NCBI GenBank assembly: GCA_024400915.1 | Contig: JAKSLX010000001.1 | Coordinates: 1-64,000 of the forward strand | DNA from: Treponema sp. | GTDB taxonomy: Bacteria > Spirochaetota > Spirochaetia > Treponematales > Treponemataceae | Reading direction: 5' to 3' | DNA length: 64,000 nt | Shown here: positions 8,861 through 18,426 of the stretch, in pieces | How positions within the stretch are numbered: position 1 is the first letter of the stretch | Layout: each line of letters starts with the position of its first letter | Notes under the pieces: generated by a model | Told to the model about the DNA's origin: nothing | The model's input: the letters and a program-made list of their open reading frames with translations, nothing else | Database searches by the model: none | Position numbers and translations under genes: made by a program

Positions 8861-10954
8861 CTAGAAAACTTTTGGAGAATATTTTGATAATAAAAAGTTT
8901 CCACGAGACTGATTGATTTTCTCCATAAGCTCGTCAAATTCTTTATCAGACATTTCTTCAACCTTTACATTCTGAACTTTCATGCAGTAATAATTTTCAT
9001 GAGTATTCTGATAATCAGATATGCCACTTTCTTTAATCATTTTTGATAATTCTGAAACATTTACCTTTTTGATTTCAGGAATCAAGTCTCCGACAATCTT
9101 TCTTTTTTGTCGGTTTTCTTCTTCATAACCAATAAATTTGTTACACCTTAATATTTCAGGATGAATTTGAAGTTCACCATGATTAAATACTTCGTAGAAG
9201 AAGAAGTGAATATCCATGCCGTCTTTAATTTTATCAACATATTTTTTTCGCATGAATCCAGCTAATGTCAAACCGTTATCCCCACCATCCGAATTAATAA
9301 ATCTATTGATATGATTTATTAATTTTTGCTTTTCGAGAATTTGTGTAAGATTGCTGATACAAACTTCTGATTTTAGAAATTTATCAAAAATAAATTCAGG
9401 AACAATTTCAAGAACTTGAATTGGTCCCAAATGTTCATAAGCAGATTTCTGCATCAAATTATACGTAACAAAACCCTTTTGAAAAGTTATTTTATTTTCC
9501 TCTTCTTTCCACTTTGAAAACAACGAAGGAACTATGAAAGCGTTTACTGTATTGAAAAATCTAAAATCTCTCAAAAATGAAGAATAGGCTTTTTCATAGG
9601 CAAACTGCTTCAATACATCTTGAATGCCTGGCTGATTTTCAATAGATTTTGCATCTTTGTTAGTTTTAATTATGTAGTATTTCGCATCAAGAATGTAGAA
9701 ATTCTGCTGTTCATCAATTGAAATAATATCAGGAGTAAGATTGCCTGAAGGAGTATAAAGGTCGTTATCAATAGTCCAGCTTGAATTTTCTATCATTGAT
9801 TTAAATGTTTCATTATCAGAAATGTCTCTATCATCCTTAGAAATATTTTTGATGATACTATTTTTTATTAAGGAAGATATTTTTGGCGAATCTTTTAATT
9901 GAGAATTTCCTAATCTATGTTTATTCAGATATAAATCATCAAAAACAGATTTGCAGACAGATTCCCAGATATGTTCAAAATTGTTGGTTCCAAATAATTT
10001 AAATGAATTAGATGATTTATAACCGGTTGTTTCCGTTATGTAAGTCAAAAGCGATACAAGCTGATTTCTTTTTTTTGTAACAAATTGAGTTCTAATTTCC
10101 TGCTGGAGGCTGTATTTAATATAATTTACATCTCCAAAAGAAGATAAAGGCATTCCGTTTAATTCACAGGGAGTCATTCCTAAATAGGAAAGAAGACCCG
10201 TTTTTCTTAATGTCTGAGAGCACTGACATAAAATACTTTCATGAAGCATCTTAAAATAATCAAAATCATTGCTTCTGGTATTTATAGTCTGAAGTTCAAC
10301 ATAATATGGCTTGTTATTTTTAATGATGGCTGTAGTTTCATTGATTGTTTTGTCCCAGTCAATCTCACCTTCACCGTTAGTTTCAATAATAGTTTCTTTA
10401 TTCTGATAAATTCCGTTTCTGTAATAATCTTCCAGAAGGAAAATCTGCATTCCAATGTGATTATACTTTTCCTGCGTCTGTTGATTTAAGCTAGAATCCT
10501 GATTAATTGAGCTAAGTATTTTGATAACTCGAAGAACCTGAGAAAAGTGTTTTTCTATACGGACTTTAGTTTCATTATCAGCTTCAGAAAAATCTATGTC
10601 ATCAGGCAAATCAATATATTTTGGGTAAACTTTTAAAATACAATCATCAACAAAAACTACACCTACAAAGTTAAAATAAAATCCTTTTTCTTTGTTGTTC
10701 AGAATAGAAGGATCATCTTCTTCCTTTTGCTTGAGATCATCTGAATTTAATTCGTTCAAATTAAACTGCTTTTTGTTGCAAGACTTAATTACATTCTGTT
10801 CAAGGAGTTTTGAATAAATCCGATCTGCATGCTGTTGCTTTGATTCTTTTGGAGAATCTTCCAGGCCAAGAATTTTTGCAAAGGATTCCTTAGTGTAAAA
10901 AGTCTTTATTTCCCGGAAAAAAGCAGAATAGATTTTCTGATTTTCAAAGTTCAT
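8861..10954 (-). CDS. LlaJI/McrC-like restriction endonuclease subunit
   Basis: 697 aa. The N-terminal ~120 residues end in YFNFVGVVFVDDCILKVYPKYI, characteristic of LlaJI R2/McrC-type proteins. A nuclease core of PD-(D/E)XK type is visible: TPDIISIDEQQNFYILDAKYY, giving D...DAK. In the LlaJI and McrBC families this subunit cuts DNA and is driven by the McrB-like GTPase encoded just upstream; the start is 2 nt after that gene's stop. With two cytosine methyltransferases in the same operon, the architecture matches LlaJI-type restriction rather than free-standing McrBC, which targets modified DNA. Last gene of the operon. Confidence 0.8.
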   Translation of the reverse strand: MNFENQKIYSAFFREIKTFYTKESFAKILGLEDSPKESKQQHADRIYSKLLEQNVIKSCNKKQFNLNELNSDDLKQKEEDDPSILNNKEKGFYFNFVGVVFVDDCILKVYPKYIDLPDDIDFSEADNETKVRIEKHFSQVLRVIKILSSINQDSSLNQQTQEKYNHIGMQIFLLEDYYRNGIYQNKETIIETNGEGEIDWDKTINETTAIIKNNKPYYVELQTINTRSNDFDYFKMLHESILCQCSQTLRKTGLLSYLGMTPCELNGMPLSSFGDVNYIKYSLQQEIRTQFVTKKRNQLVSLLTYITETTGYKSSNSFKLFGTNNFEHIWESVCKSVFDDLYLNKHRLGNSQLKDSPKISSLIKNSIIKNISKDDRDISDNETFKSMIENSSWTIDNDLYTPSGNLTPDIISIDEQQNFYILDAKYYIIKTNKDAKSIENQPGIQDVLKQFAYEKAYSSFLRDFRFFNTVNAFIVPSLFSKWKEEENKITFQKGFVTYNLMQKSAYEHLGPIQVLEIVPEFIFDKFLKSEVCISNLTQILEKQKLINHINRFINSDGGDNGLTLAGFMRKKYVDKIKDGMDIHFFFYEVFNHGELQIHPEILRCNKFIGYEEENRQKRKIVGDLIPEIKKVNVSELSKMIKESGISDYQNTHENYYCMKVQNVKVEEMSDKEFDELMEKINQSRGNFLLSKYSPKVF

Positions 10955-10956
10955 TC

Positions 10957-13131
10957 TTACTTAATAAAATCCTCATCAAAAATCTTAAGGCCAAGTTCAT
11001 CAAATTTATTGCACAAATCAGAATAGTGAAGAGGTTTGTCTTCTGAGAAAACTGATTTATTGAACAATTCAGTAGGATTCATTTTTACAACATCTTCGTA
11101 AAGATACATAAGAACTTTGCTCTTGAATAATGAACAAATCTTTTCAGCTTTATCAGTTTCTGTCTCGCAATTAATTTGTTTTGCTTCATCAAGAGTTGAT
11201 TTACTTAAGAAATATGGGCCAAGAAGTTTATCTTCATTTACGCCATAAATGTTTTTAAGTTTATCGTTGATGGCATGACGGATTTTGTTCCAATTTTCTG
11301 AAGTGTAAGAAATATTTCCATCACTATCTTTATGAGGAATAGGGAGAACATAATCCTTGATGCTGTCTTCGTTATCATCAATACCGATATATTCAAAATC
11401 CCATCGGCGTTTGAAGGCTGCATCCATTGGAAGAACACCTTGATCTGCACTGTTCATTGTGGCCCAGATGAACATGTTGGATGGGATAGAAATTTCATCT
11501 TCGTTAATGCCACATGATTCAAGATAGTTTTTCTGATCTTCGCTTGCTGCAATCGGATACTGACTTGTTCCATCTGATTGTCTATCTAAAAGTTGAAATA
11601 CATCACCAAATACTGCAGCTACATTTGCACGGTTAATTTCTTCAATGAGCAGCAAGAAGTTCTTTTCGGGATTTCTTTTTGCATTTACGTAGATTCGCAT
11701 GAATGGACCAGGGATATACTCATATCGAATATTATCTTTATTTTCTCTGTCTTGAATTGGTTTATATGTTCCAACAAATTGTGCATAAGAATAGTTTGGA
11801 TGGAAAGTTACTCGTTCATATCTCTTTGATTTATTATCTTTCGATATATCAAATTTATATTCTGAAGCTTGTACTCCAATTTGTATCCATGAAGCAAGAG
11901 ATCCAGTTTTAGATAAATCAAATGAATCTGCTAATTCTGAAACAGTTCTTCCTGAAAGAGCATCTGAATACATATACCCTATTAAAGCTGCACCGGCCTG
12001 TTTCAGATCTTTTTTCTTCAAAAGTTTTTCCAGTTCAATTTTGATATTATCATCCGTTAATTTATCATCTGGCAAATCAACTAATTCACTTTTCAAATTT
12101 ACAGCACGCATTCCTTGAGCAATGGTATATGCAGCATCATTTGAACAATTATATTTTTCACGTATTGATTTAGGTTTTTGATTCTTGAAAAACTCCGAAT
12201 GATTTAATCCTATTGCAAAATTTTTTCCATAATTGTTTCCTGACTCTTGAATTTCAATCTGAACCATAGATTCTTCAGAATCTTTTATTGAAATATCTTC
12301 TTCAAAATATTTTGATTCTTGTTCGAGTTTGTGGCTCTTTCCAGTGCCTGGGGCACCAAAAATGATGCGATTATGAGGATTATTGATTATGTTTATAGTT
12401 TTTTTGTTCGGTTTCTCTATTTGATATATTTTATTTAGGTCATTCTCCATGATAAATTGTTTTTCATTTACAAGTTCTGCAGACTTTACAAAATTATTTA
12501 TCAGATCTTTTAAATCTGTATTTTTCCATTCAAAACAATTAATTAAGTCTTGTGAAAAATCATTCTCTAACTGTAGCAAAGCTTCATCATAAAAATTGTT
12601 TAAATTTTTGATATTTAAAAATCTAGATAGCCAAATAAATAAAATTGCAAATTTCTGCTTAGAACCACCAAGATAATCATTTTTCTCAGAAATATTTCTA
12701 TAGGCTTCTGGATAAATATCAATAATTCCTTTACTTATCGTTAATAATTGAGGATGGCGATTCGGGAATTTTAATATCTCTTGAGAAGTAAGAGAATTTT
12801 TAACCGCGTTGACACTAAAAAAATTGCTCCCTACATCATAATCTTTAGAAGTCCCATAAGATTTTGAAAAATTTTTTGTTGCAAAAATCAAAGAGTCATT
12901 TACTTCAGATAAAAAAACAGTTTTTCCTACAGCCTTTATAAATAAGTCTTTGTGTTCCTTTATTTTTGTATCACATGAACAATTGTTATGCTTCTTAAAA
13001 TAATCCATAGCAAGAAAATATTTAAGTTCGCTAACAAATTGGGTTCCACCTTGAGCTTCTATATCTTCTCCAGAATACAAGTTTTTTAACTCTTTATATA
13101 AAAATAATAAGAAAACTTTTCCCAAAAACAT
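10957..13131 (-). CDS. McrB-like AAA+ GTPase, restriction motor subunit
   Basis: About 724 aa. I start at the ATG at 13131, preceded by GGAGGAAAAATA and overlapping the methyltransferase stop by one base; an earlier in-frame ATG would overlap that gene by 46 nt. The AAA+ core is in the middle: Walker A GAPGTGKS, Walker B FLLLIEEINRANVAAVFGDV, and the McrB-type sensor MFIWATMNSADQ followed by AFKRRWDFEY. McrB proteins are GTP-dependent rings that bind DNA through their N-terminus and activate the McrC nuclease. The N-terminal ~240 residues show no recognisable 5-methylcytosine-binding domain and probably read the target site. Confidence 0.82.
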   Translation of the reverse strand: MFLGKVFLLFLYKELKNLYSGEDIEAQGGTQFVSELKYFLAMDYFKKHNNCSCDTKIKEHKDLFIKAVGKTVFLSEVNDSLIFATKNFSKSYGTSKDYDVGSNFFSVNAVKNSLTSQEILKFPNRHPQLLTISKGIIDIYPEAYRNISEKNDYLGGSKQKFAILFIWLSRFLNIKNLNNFYDEALLQLENDFSQDLINCFEWKNTDLKDLINNFVKSAELVNEKQFIMENDLNKIYQIEKPNKKTINIINNPHNRIIFGAPGTGKSHKLEQESKYFEEDISIKDSEESMVQIEIQESGNNYGKNFAIGLNHSEFFKNQKPKSIREKYNCSNDAAYTIAQGMRAVNLKSELVDLPDDKLTDDNIKIELEKLLKKKDLKQAGAALIGYMYSDALSGRTVSELADSFDLSKTGSLASWIQIGVQASEYKFDISKDNKSKRYERVTFHPNYSYAQFVGTYKPIQDRENKDNIRYEYIPGPFMRIYVNAKRNPEKNFLLLIEEINRANVAAVFGDVFQLLDRQSDGTSQYPIAASEDQKNYLESCGINEDEISIPSNMFIWATMNSADQGVLPMDAAFKRRWDFEYIGIDDNEDSIKDYVLPIPHKDSDGNISYTSENWNKIRHAINDKLKNIYGVNEDKLLGPYFLSKSTLDEAKQINCETETDKAEKICSLFKSKVLMYLYEDVVKMNPTELFNKSVFSEDKPLHYSDLCNKFDELGLKIFDEDFIK

Positions 13132-14327
13132 TATTTTTCCTCCAAGGTGTTTATTAAAGATCTTACAAAAATCCATGACATAACAGGCGGAACAGCATTG
13201 CCTATAACTTTATATCTTGCTTGCAGATTAATCGCATCAAACGAAAATGTATCAGGAAAAGATTGAATTCGTTGAATTTCTTTTACAGAAAATCTTCTGT
13301 TCTCAATTGGATGTGTTATTCCACAATTTTCAGGTTGTGCAGAGGCTGTAATCGTACCATTTATTTCCCCATAGGCAAAACGTCTAAAAAATTTAGGTGC
13401 ATGATATTTTTTGGGATCATTGTAAATTTTTAAAAATCTTGGCGTTAATTGTTCTGGAGGTATATTTTTCCACGATCTACCTTCTTTTATATTTTCTGGC
13501 ATATCTTTTAAATCAATATTTTGTTTGAAAAAATCTAAAGCTTCTTTGCCATGCTTACAACTTCCAATTTTATTGACCATATCTTGGGTTGTTTTACTAT
13601 ATTCCCAATATGGTCCACAATCATCTATATCCTTTAATATATTCCCTAAAACTAATTTATCTCCTGTGCCATGTTTTTCTGAAGGAATCATTAAATCATT
13701 TACAAGTTTATCGGCTTTATCAAAATCAAACTTTTTTATATCTTTATCTACTCCTATTATTAATACCCTATATCGTTTTTGAGGAACTCCGTAATCGCTC
13801 GAACAAACTAGCTTTATTGAAACGTTATAATCAATAGCTTCCATTCGTTGAATTATTTCATCAGGTACAGTTTTTCCATCTGGCATTTTTGAAGATAAAA
13901 TACCTCGAACGTTTTCAAAAAGGAAAGCAGCTGGTTTTTTTCCTGATTCTATTTTATCTTTCAAGACTCTTTCACAAACTTCAAATAATGTTCCCCTTCC
14001 ATTGTCGTCATGTACACCCTTTCTATTTCCTGCATTTGAAAAAGGCTGACAGGGAAATCCAGCAATTAAAATATCAAAATCAGGAATATCTTCGGTCTTT
14101 ATATCTCTAATATCACCTAGAAGTGCATCAGAACAATTAACAAATAAAGATTTGTTAGAGTTGTAAACTGTTACAGCATCATTATCTATATCATTTGCAA
14201 AAACAATTTTTGTGTTCAACCTAGGATAGTTTTTTTCTTGAAAAGTAAAACCTCCGATAGCTCCAAGGTCAAGACCTCCACAGCCTGTAAATAAGCTTGC
14301 TATTTTATATTCTTTTTTATTATTCAT
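13131..14327 (-). CDS. C5 cytosine DNA methyltransferase B
   Basis: 398 aa with all main C5-MTase motifs in order: I LFTGCGGLDLG, IV GFPCQPFSNAG with the catalytic Cys, VI FLFENVRGI, VIII YGVPQKRYRV, IX RRFSVKEIQRIQSFPD, X VIGNAVPPVM. It adds a methyl group to carbon 5 of cytosine. The variable region between VIII and IX, which sets specificity, differs from the other methyltransferase of the operon, so each probably protects one strand of an asymmetric site, as known for LlaJI. Directly followed by the McrB-like gene. Confidence 0.92.
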   Translation of the reverse strand: MNNKKEYKIASLFTGCGGLDLGAIGGFTFQEKNYPRLNTKIVFANDIDNDAVTVYNSNKSLFVNCSDALLGDIRDIKTEDIPDFDILIAGFPCQPFSNAGNRKGVHDDNGRGTLFEVCERVLKDKIESGKKPAAFLFENVRGILSSKMPDGKTVPDEIIQRMEAIDYNVSIKLVCSSDYGVPQKRYRVLIIGVDKDIKKFDFDKADKLVNDLMIPSEKHGTGDKLVLGNILKDIDDCGPYWEYSKTTQDMVNKIGSCKHGKEALDFFKQNIDLKDMPENIKEGRSWKNIPPEQLTPRFLKIYNDPKKYHAPKFFRRFAYGEINGTITASAQPENCGITHPIENRRFSVKEIQRIQSFPDTFSFDAINLQARYKVIGNAVPPVMSWIFVRSLINTLEEK

Positions 14328-14333
14328 TTTATT

Positions 14334-15053
14334 CTACCTTAAAAAAATAACATCACGATGATAATCCAAATTAGATTTTAATTTAGAACTAATATGTAAA
14401 TCATAGGATTTTTCTGTATCAATATTTATGATGAATCTATTATTTTGCTTTATAGTCGAAGATAATTTTATTTGCCCTTCATCTGTAAATGTCATTAAAC
14501 CTAAATCAAACATTTTGTCATATAAGGGACTAAGTAAGAAACCATTTTCTACATCGATTCGTTCTTGATTGTTACTCACAGACCAAGGTTTTATATGACT
14601 TGCAACAAGAAGTCTTTTATCATTGATGCCTGTAATAATACATTTTCCAGCATATTTTTCTATCAATGATTTTCTAAAATCTCCCTGCCCAATTCTTGCT
14701 TTAATTATCATTTCTTTTTCAGTAGGTTTTAGAGAAGAATCTTTCTTAACAGAATCTTCAAGACTCTTTGCATTATTTTCTTTTGTTGACTTTACAAACG
14801 CCTGATATTGCTTCAATGCATTACTGTACATTTTATTACCAGTAGAATCTTTCTTTAGAAAAGCATCATCTTGAAGGATTAAAAAAATAGCAACTTCAAG
14901 TTCCGCTATTTCCATCTCCTCTAAAGGTTTTGAAATCAGTTTCGATTCCTGCATTTGTTTAGAAATTGTACGAAATCCAGATTCATAATGATGAATTGAA
15001 GTATCTGAGAGAGAAGTATTATTATTTAAGTAATCAACAAAGTCTATTAACAT
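14334..15053 (-). CDS. HNH endonuclease of the restriction island
   Basis: 239 aa. The C-terminal half is an HNH_2-type nuclease: a Cys/treble-clef start (AGKCIITGI), then LLVASHIKPW with the catalytic His, then ENGFLLSPLYDKMFDLGLM. This pattern is typical of HNH proteins encoded with restriction-modification systems. The N-terminal ~110 residues are helical and could bind DNA or a partner. It lies 2 nt after the receiver gene and 6 nt before methyltransferase B, so the operon encodes two different nucleases. Whether it cuts independently or belongs to the kinase/receiver module is unknown. Confidence 0.8.
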   Translation of the reverse strand: MLIDFVDYLNNNTSLSDTSIHHYESGFRTISKQMQESKLISKPLEEMEIAELEVAIFLILQDDAFLKKDSTGNKMYSNALKQYQAFVKSTKENNAKSLEDSVKKDSSLKPTEKEMIIKARIGQGDFRKSLIEKYAGKCIITGINDKRLLVASHIKPWSVSNNQERIDVENGFLLSPLYDKMFDLGLMTFTDEGQIKLSSTIKQNNRFIINIDTEKSYDLHISSKLKSNLDYHRDVIFLR

Positions 15054-15055
15054 GG

Positions 15056-15994
15056 CTATTTTTTTACAATTTTATAAATTTCATCAAAGATTTTTGAATA
15101 TTTCAAAATATCTTTACGGATTTCCTTGAAGTCATCTTCTGAATAAATCTTATTTTCTTCTTTTGTTTTTAATATTTCTTTTTTTGTATTTTCATCAATA
15201 AAACTTTTACAATGAGCCAATTCATTTCGTTTTTTTATTATATCGTTCAAATAGTCATCATAGAATTTATCCAGTTTTGCGGTGTACTGATAAGGTATTT
15301 CATCCATTATTAAGTTGATCGTTCTTGCTTTGTATGAAGAATCAAAATCTGGTTTCTTGATAATTTCTTTTACTGATTTTGAATTCCAAACATGTTTACA
15401 AATTTCTTGACACTCACCACGTTTCAAATTTCCTCGAAGTGATTGTTCCGCATTCTTTGCAATGTGTTTGTTAAATTTTTTCTTTTTATCTTCATTTACA
15501 TCATCTGCGTAATAATTTTCTATAATTTCAGTCATCTTAACATCAAGATCACTGACTTCAGCCATAACAAGGCCTCGAATATTAGTAAGGTTTTGTGTTT
15601 TCTTTATAAGTGTTTTTATTACTTCTGTCGCTTTGTTTTCAAAATCATCTATATCTCGACCGGAACAATAAGCTCCGTCAATATTATATTCTGCTAATTT
15701 ATCTCGAACTGCCTTTTCACCGTTTGATGAATAAAATAATACTTCCGTATAAACATCTTTACTTCGGATTTTATCCAATAGATACATACTTGTTACAGTA
15801 CCAAGCGACATATCTGCTATGATTAAATCAAATTTGTTATAATCAATAATATCAATATTCTCTCCATTAGTTTCATGTCGAGGTTCAACAAAATTAAATT
15901 CATAGCTTTCTATTATATCTTTTACATAATCTTTTCTTATTTCATAAGAACTATTATCATCTTCAAACCATAAAATATTATAATCTATTCGCAT
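15056..15994 (-). CDS. Receiver-domain protein with C-terminal HEPN-like motif
   Basis: 312 aa. Residues 1-~130 look like a response-regulator receiver: acidic pocket WFEDD (residues 9-13), predicted phospho-acceptor Asp61 in FDLIIADMSLG, and Ser89/Ser90 after the fourth strand. The conserved Lys of canonical receivers is not evident, so it is divergent. There is no DNA-binding output domain. The C-terminal ~170 residues are helical and contain KKRNELAHCK, where R256-N257-x3-H261 fits the RNx(3)H signature of HEPN ribonucleases used as toxins in many defence systems. Start overlaps the GHKL gene by one base. The HEPN assignment rests on motif and helicity alone. Confidence 0.6.
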   Translation of the reverse strand: MRIDYNILWFEDDNSSYEIRKDYVKDIIESYEFNFVEPRHETNGENIDIIDYNKFDLIIADMSLGTVTSMYLLDKIRSKDVYTEVLFYSSNGEKAVRDKLAEYNIDGAYCSGRDIDDFENKATEVIKTLIKKTQNLTNIRGLVMAEVSDLDVKMTEIIENYYADDVNEDKKKKFNKHIAKNAEQSLRGNLKRGECQEICKHVWNSKSVKEIIKKPDFDSSYKARTINLIMDEIPYQYTAKLDKFYDDYLNDIIKKRNELAHCKSFIDENTKKEILKTKEENKIYSEDDFKEIRKDILKYSKIFDEIYKIVKK

Positions 15995-18426
15995 TATTTA
16001 ACTCCTATAATTTTTATTGAGAAAATGACATGTCCATTATGTTCTTCCGCTTTAATAAACCAATTATTTTCAGTAACAATATTTTTTATATGATATAATC
16101 CGACTCCTGTACTTTTTGTTGTCGAGAGTCCCAATTCGAAAATTTCATTTATTTCTGAGATTTTTTTATCAAGAGGTTTGTTTGTATCAAAAGATAATAT
16201 TAGATTATTAGATTCTAATTCCATTTTTATAATCATTTTTGAAACTTTCAGTTTTTTTGCATTGCTGATCATATTGTCAAAGATAATTGAGATATCTATA
16301 GGAGCAAATTTCGCAAAGAAATCTGATATACCATTATCTATTAATACAACATCAATATTCGAAGACGTAATAGATTGAACAATTTTTTCAACATAATTTT
16401 TTATAAATTCTACAATATTATATTTATCTTTCTGGTTGAAATTGTTAAAGATACCGGTAAACCCAAATCTAGAGAAACTTGTAATTTTAGAATTTTCAAA
16501 AGTGATTTTTTCTAACAATTTAATCACGTCTTCTCGTTCAAAAATTTCAGTATTTTCATTTTTTCGAGAAAAACTAGATAATATGTCTTTTATATTCAGA
16601 GAAATAACATTTATCTGATGCATTAATGATGTGATTGAAGTTAAATCCTTTGATGTTAATGATGTTACAATCTTTAACTGCTCAATTTTGTTACTGAGTT
16701 TATTTTCTGCCTGTTCTTTTTTTAGTTCAGCAATTTTTGCTTCATACTGTGCAGTATCTCTGGCTTCTTCTGCGCGGCTAGCTCTTGTTTCAGCTTCTTC
16801 AGCTCTTTCTTCGGCAGCTTTTTTTTGCTGCCCGAGTTCAGCAATTTTCTTTTTAGTTTCTTCTATTGAATAAAGTAAATCACTGTCGTTTGTTTTTTCT
16901 GCAATTCGTTCCAGATCATCAATTACTTGTGGATTTGCATCATCAAACAAAGTTGGCTGAGAGAAAATATTGGCCAAATCTTTATTGTAATAAATTACAT
17001 TTACAGATTTATCATTTATAAGAGTCTTTACGAGATTTATGAAATCTATTTTGCTTCCTAGACTGTTATTTATTATAAACTCTGCAGAATCAGCGTCTTT
17101 ATCGTTTTTTAATAAATCTCTATTTTTATCAACATCTGATTTATTTTTAAAATATTCCCTTTTAAGAAAACCTTCTCCCCAAAGGACACCTGTAACATAT
17201 CTTTCCAATCGTCTATGGACAATCTCAAATAAACGGAATAATTGGATAGTTGTTTCTGACTTTATAAGTCCTCCATCTCGGCTTGTTGATTCCTTAAACT
17301 CATCTACATTGTTTGTTTGAATGTCTACTCGACCAAATAAGTTTCTTGTACCAAGAAATCTGTTATATCCTTGTTGTGCTCTTTGGTCCAATCCCCAACT
17401 ATCATCATCCTTATCACCAAATGGTAAAATTCTAAATCCATTTCTAAATAAGAAAATAGAACCATAATTAACAGGCTGAACACCCATGTTTTTTGAAAAT
17501 GCAGTCTTTGCTGCAGCATTCAAGAAATATAAATTGATTGTAACATCAGAAAGTTTATTATATGGGTTTTCTTCTTCGAGTTCATAAATCTTTTCATCAC
17601 GATCAGTGAGAACTGTTTTTATGGATTGAGAATTCAAAGTAACTTCAATTTTAGTAGTTTTTAATGAAATTACTTTTGCAATACTGTTTTTTATAATTCC
17701 ATTTACAATATCTTTTTCGAGAAAATCACCTGAATTTCGTACTTCTTCATCTCCTGATTTTTCTTTTTCGCATATAAGTTCAATTTCAAAATCAGAAGTC
17801 TCAGAGAAAGGATTAATCAATTTTTCCAAAGAGCCTTTTAAGTTAAGAATCTTTTGTCTATCCCAATTTTCCCGCACACCAGAAATTTCAAGTATAGTCC
17901 CTGTTTTATATGAATCTGGAAATAAAGGCAAATCTTCGGTTGATTTATGATGCAGATCTATAGATTCAAATATTTTTTCCTGATCTTCTTCAAAATCATT
18001 CCAATTAACAGAAATTGTTTCAACTTTATTTGAATTACCATTTTTTGTGGTTAAGACAAGAGATTCTCCCAATCTATCACAAGAGAAACGCCCAACACCT
18101 TTTGCACCCGCATAATGGCGATTAATTAAATCTCGATATGAAGATTGCTTATCTTCCTCTGAATCTTCTGAACCATCTTTTTTCGCTGAATATGCAAGGA
18201 AAAGCCATTTGTTTCTAAGGTCTTCAAAAGTCATTCCCTTACCATTATCAGCAATTATGATCTTGTCTTCTGCAAAAGTAATTTGTACTTTGCGAGCGTA
18301 TGCATCATAAGAGTTCTTAACTAATTCAAAAATGGCAACATTATCATTACGAATAAGATCTTTGCCAATCAGATCTTTCAATGCTGAACTTACTTTAAAA
18401 TTGACATTTTCATTATTATTTTCCAT
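15994..18426 (-). CDS. Double-GHKL ATPase: MORC/Hsp90-like N-terminus, kinase-like C-terminus
   Basis: 810 aa. N-terminal GHKL ATPase: N-box FELVKNSYDA (E34, N38), G1 ADNGKGM (60-65), lid GAKGVGRFSCDRLGESL (107-122), as in MORC/MutL/Hsp90-type proteins. A strong coiled coil rich in Glu/Ala/Lys lies around 545-610. Then comes a histidine-kinase-like half: SLMHQINVISLNIKDIL resembles a dimerisation/phospho-acceptor helix, followed by IIFDNMISNAKK (N-box) and GVGLYHIKNIV (G2). It may phosphorylate the receiver protein encoded next. Iyer and colleagues described GHKL/MORC-like ATPases in restriction loci; this double form is unusual. SD AAGGAG precedes the start; 11-nt overlap with methyltransferase A. 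Confidence 0.75.
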   Translation of the reverse strand: MENNNENVNFKVSSALKDLIGKDLIRNDNVAIFELVKNSYDAYARKVQITFAEDKIIIADNGKGMTFEDLRNKWLFLAYSAKKDGSEDSEEDKQSSYRDLINRHYAGAKGVGRFSCDRLGESLVLTTKNGNSNKVETISVNWNDFEEDQEKIFESIDLHHKSTEDLPLFPDSYKTGTILEISGVRENWDRQKILNLKGSLEKLINPFSETSDFEIELICEKEKSGDEEVRNSGDFLEKDIVNGIIKNSIAKVISLKTTKIEVTLNSQSIKTVLTDRDEKIYELEEENPYNKLSDVTINLYFLNAAAKTAFSKNMGVQPVNYGSIFLFRNGFRILPFGDKDDDSWGLDQRAQQGYNRFLGTRNLFGRVDIQTNNVDEFKESTSRDGGLIKSETTIQLFRLFEIVHRRLERYVTGVLWGEGFLKREYFKNKSDVDKNRDLLKNDKDADSAEFIINNSLGSKIDFINLVKTLINDKSVNVIYYNKDLANIFSQPTLFDDANPQVIDDLERIAEKTNDSDLLYSIEETKKKIAELGQQKKAAEERAEEAETRASRAEEARDTAQYEAKIAELKKEQAENKLSNKIEQLKIVTSLTSKDLTSITSLMHQINVISLNIKDILSSFSRKNENTEIFEREDVIKLLEKITFENSKITSFSRFGFTGIFNNFNQKDKYNIVEFIKNYVEKIVQSITSSNIDVVLIDNGISDFFAKFAPIDISIIFDNMISNAKKLKVSKMIIKMELESNNLILSFDTNKPLDKKISEINEIFELGLSTTKSTGVGLYHIKNIVTENNWFIKAEEHNGHVIFSIKIIGVK

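Noticed and set aside
8861..13131. Stand-alone McrBC modification-dependent restriction.
   Set aside because: Two C5 methyltransferases in the same overlapping operon and the LlaJI-like N-terminus of the nuclease fit LlaJI-type restriction of unmethylated sites better.
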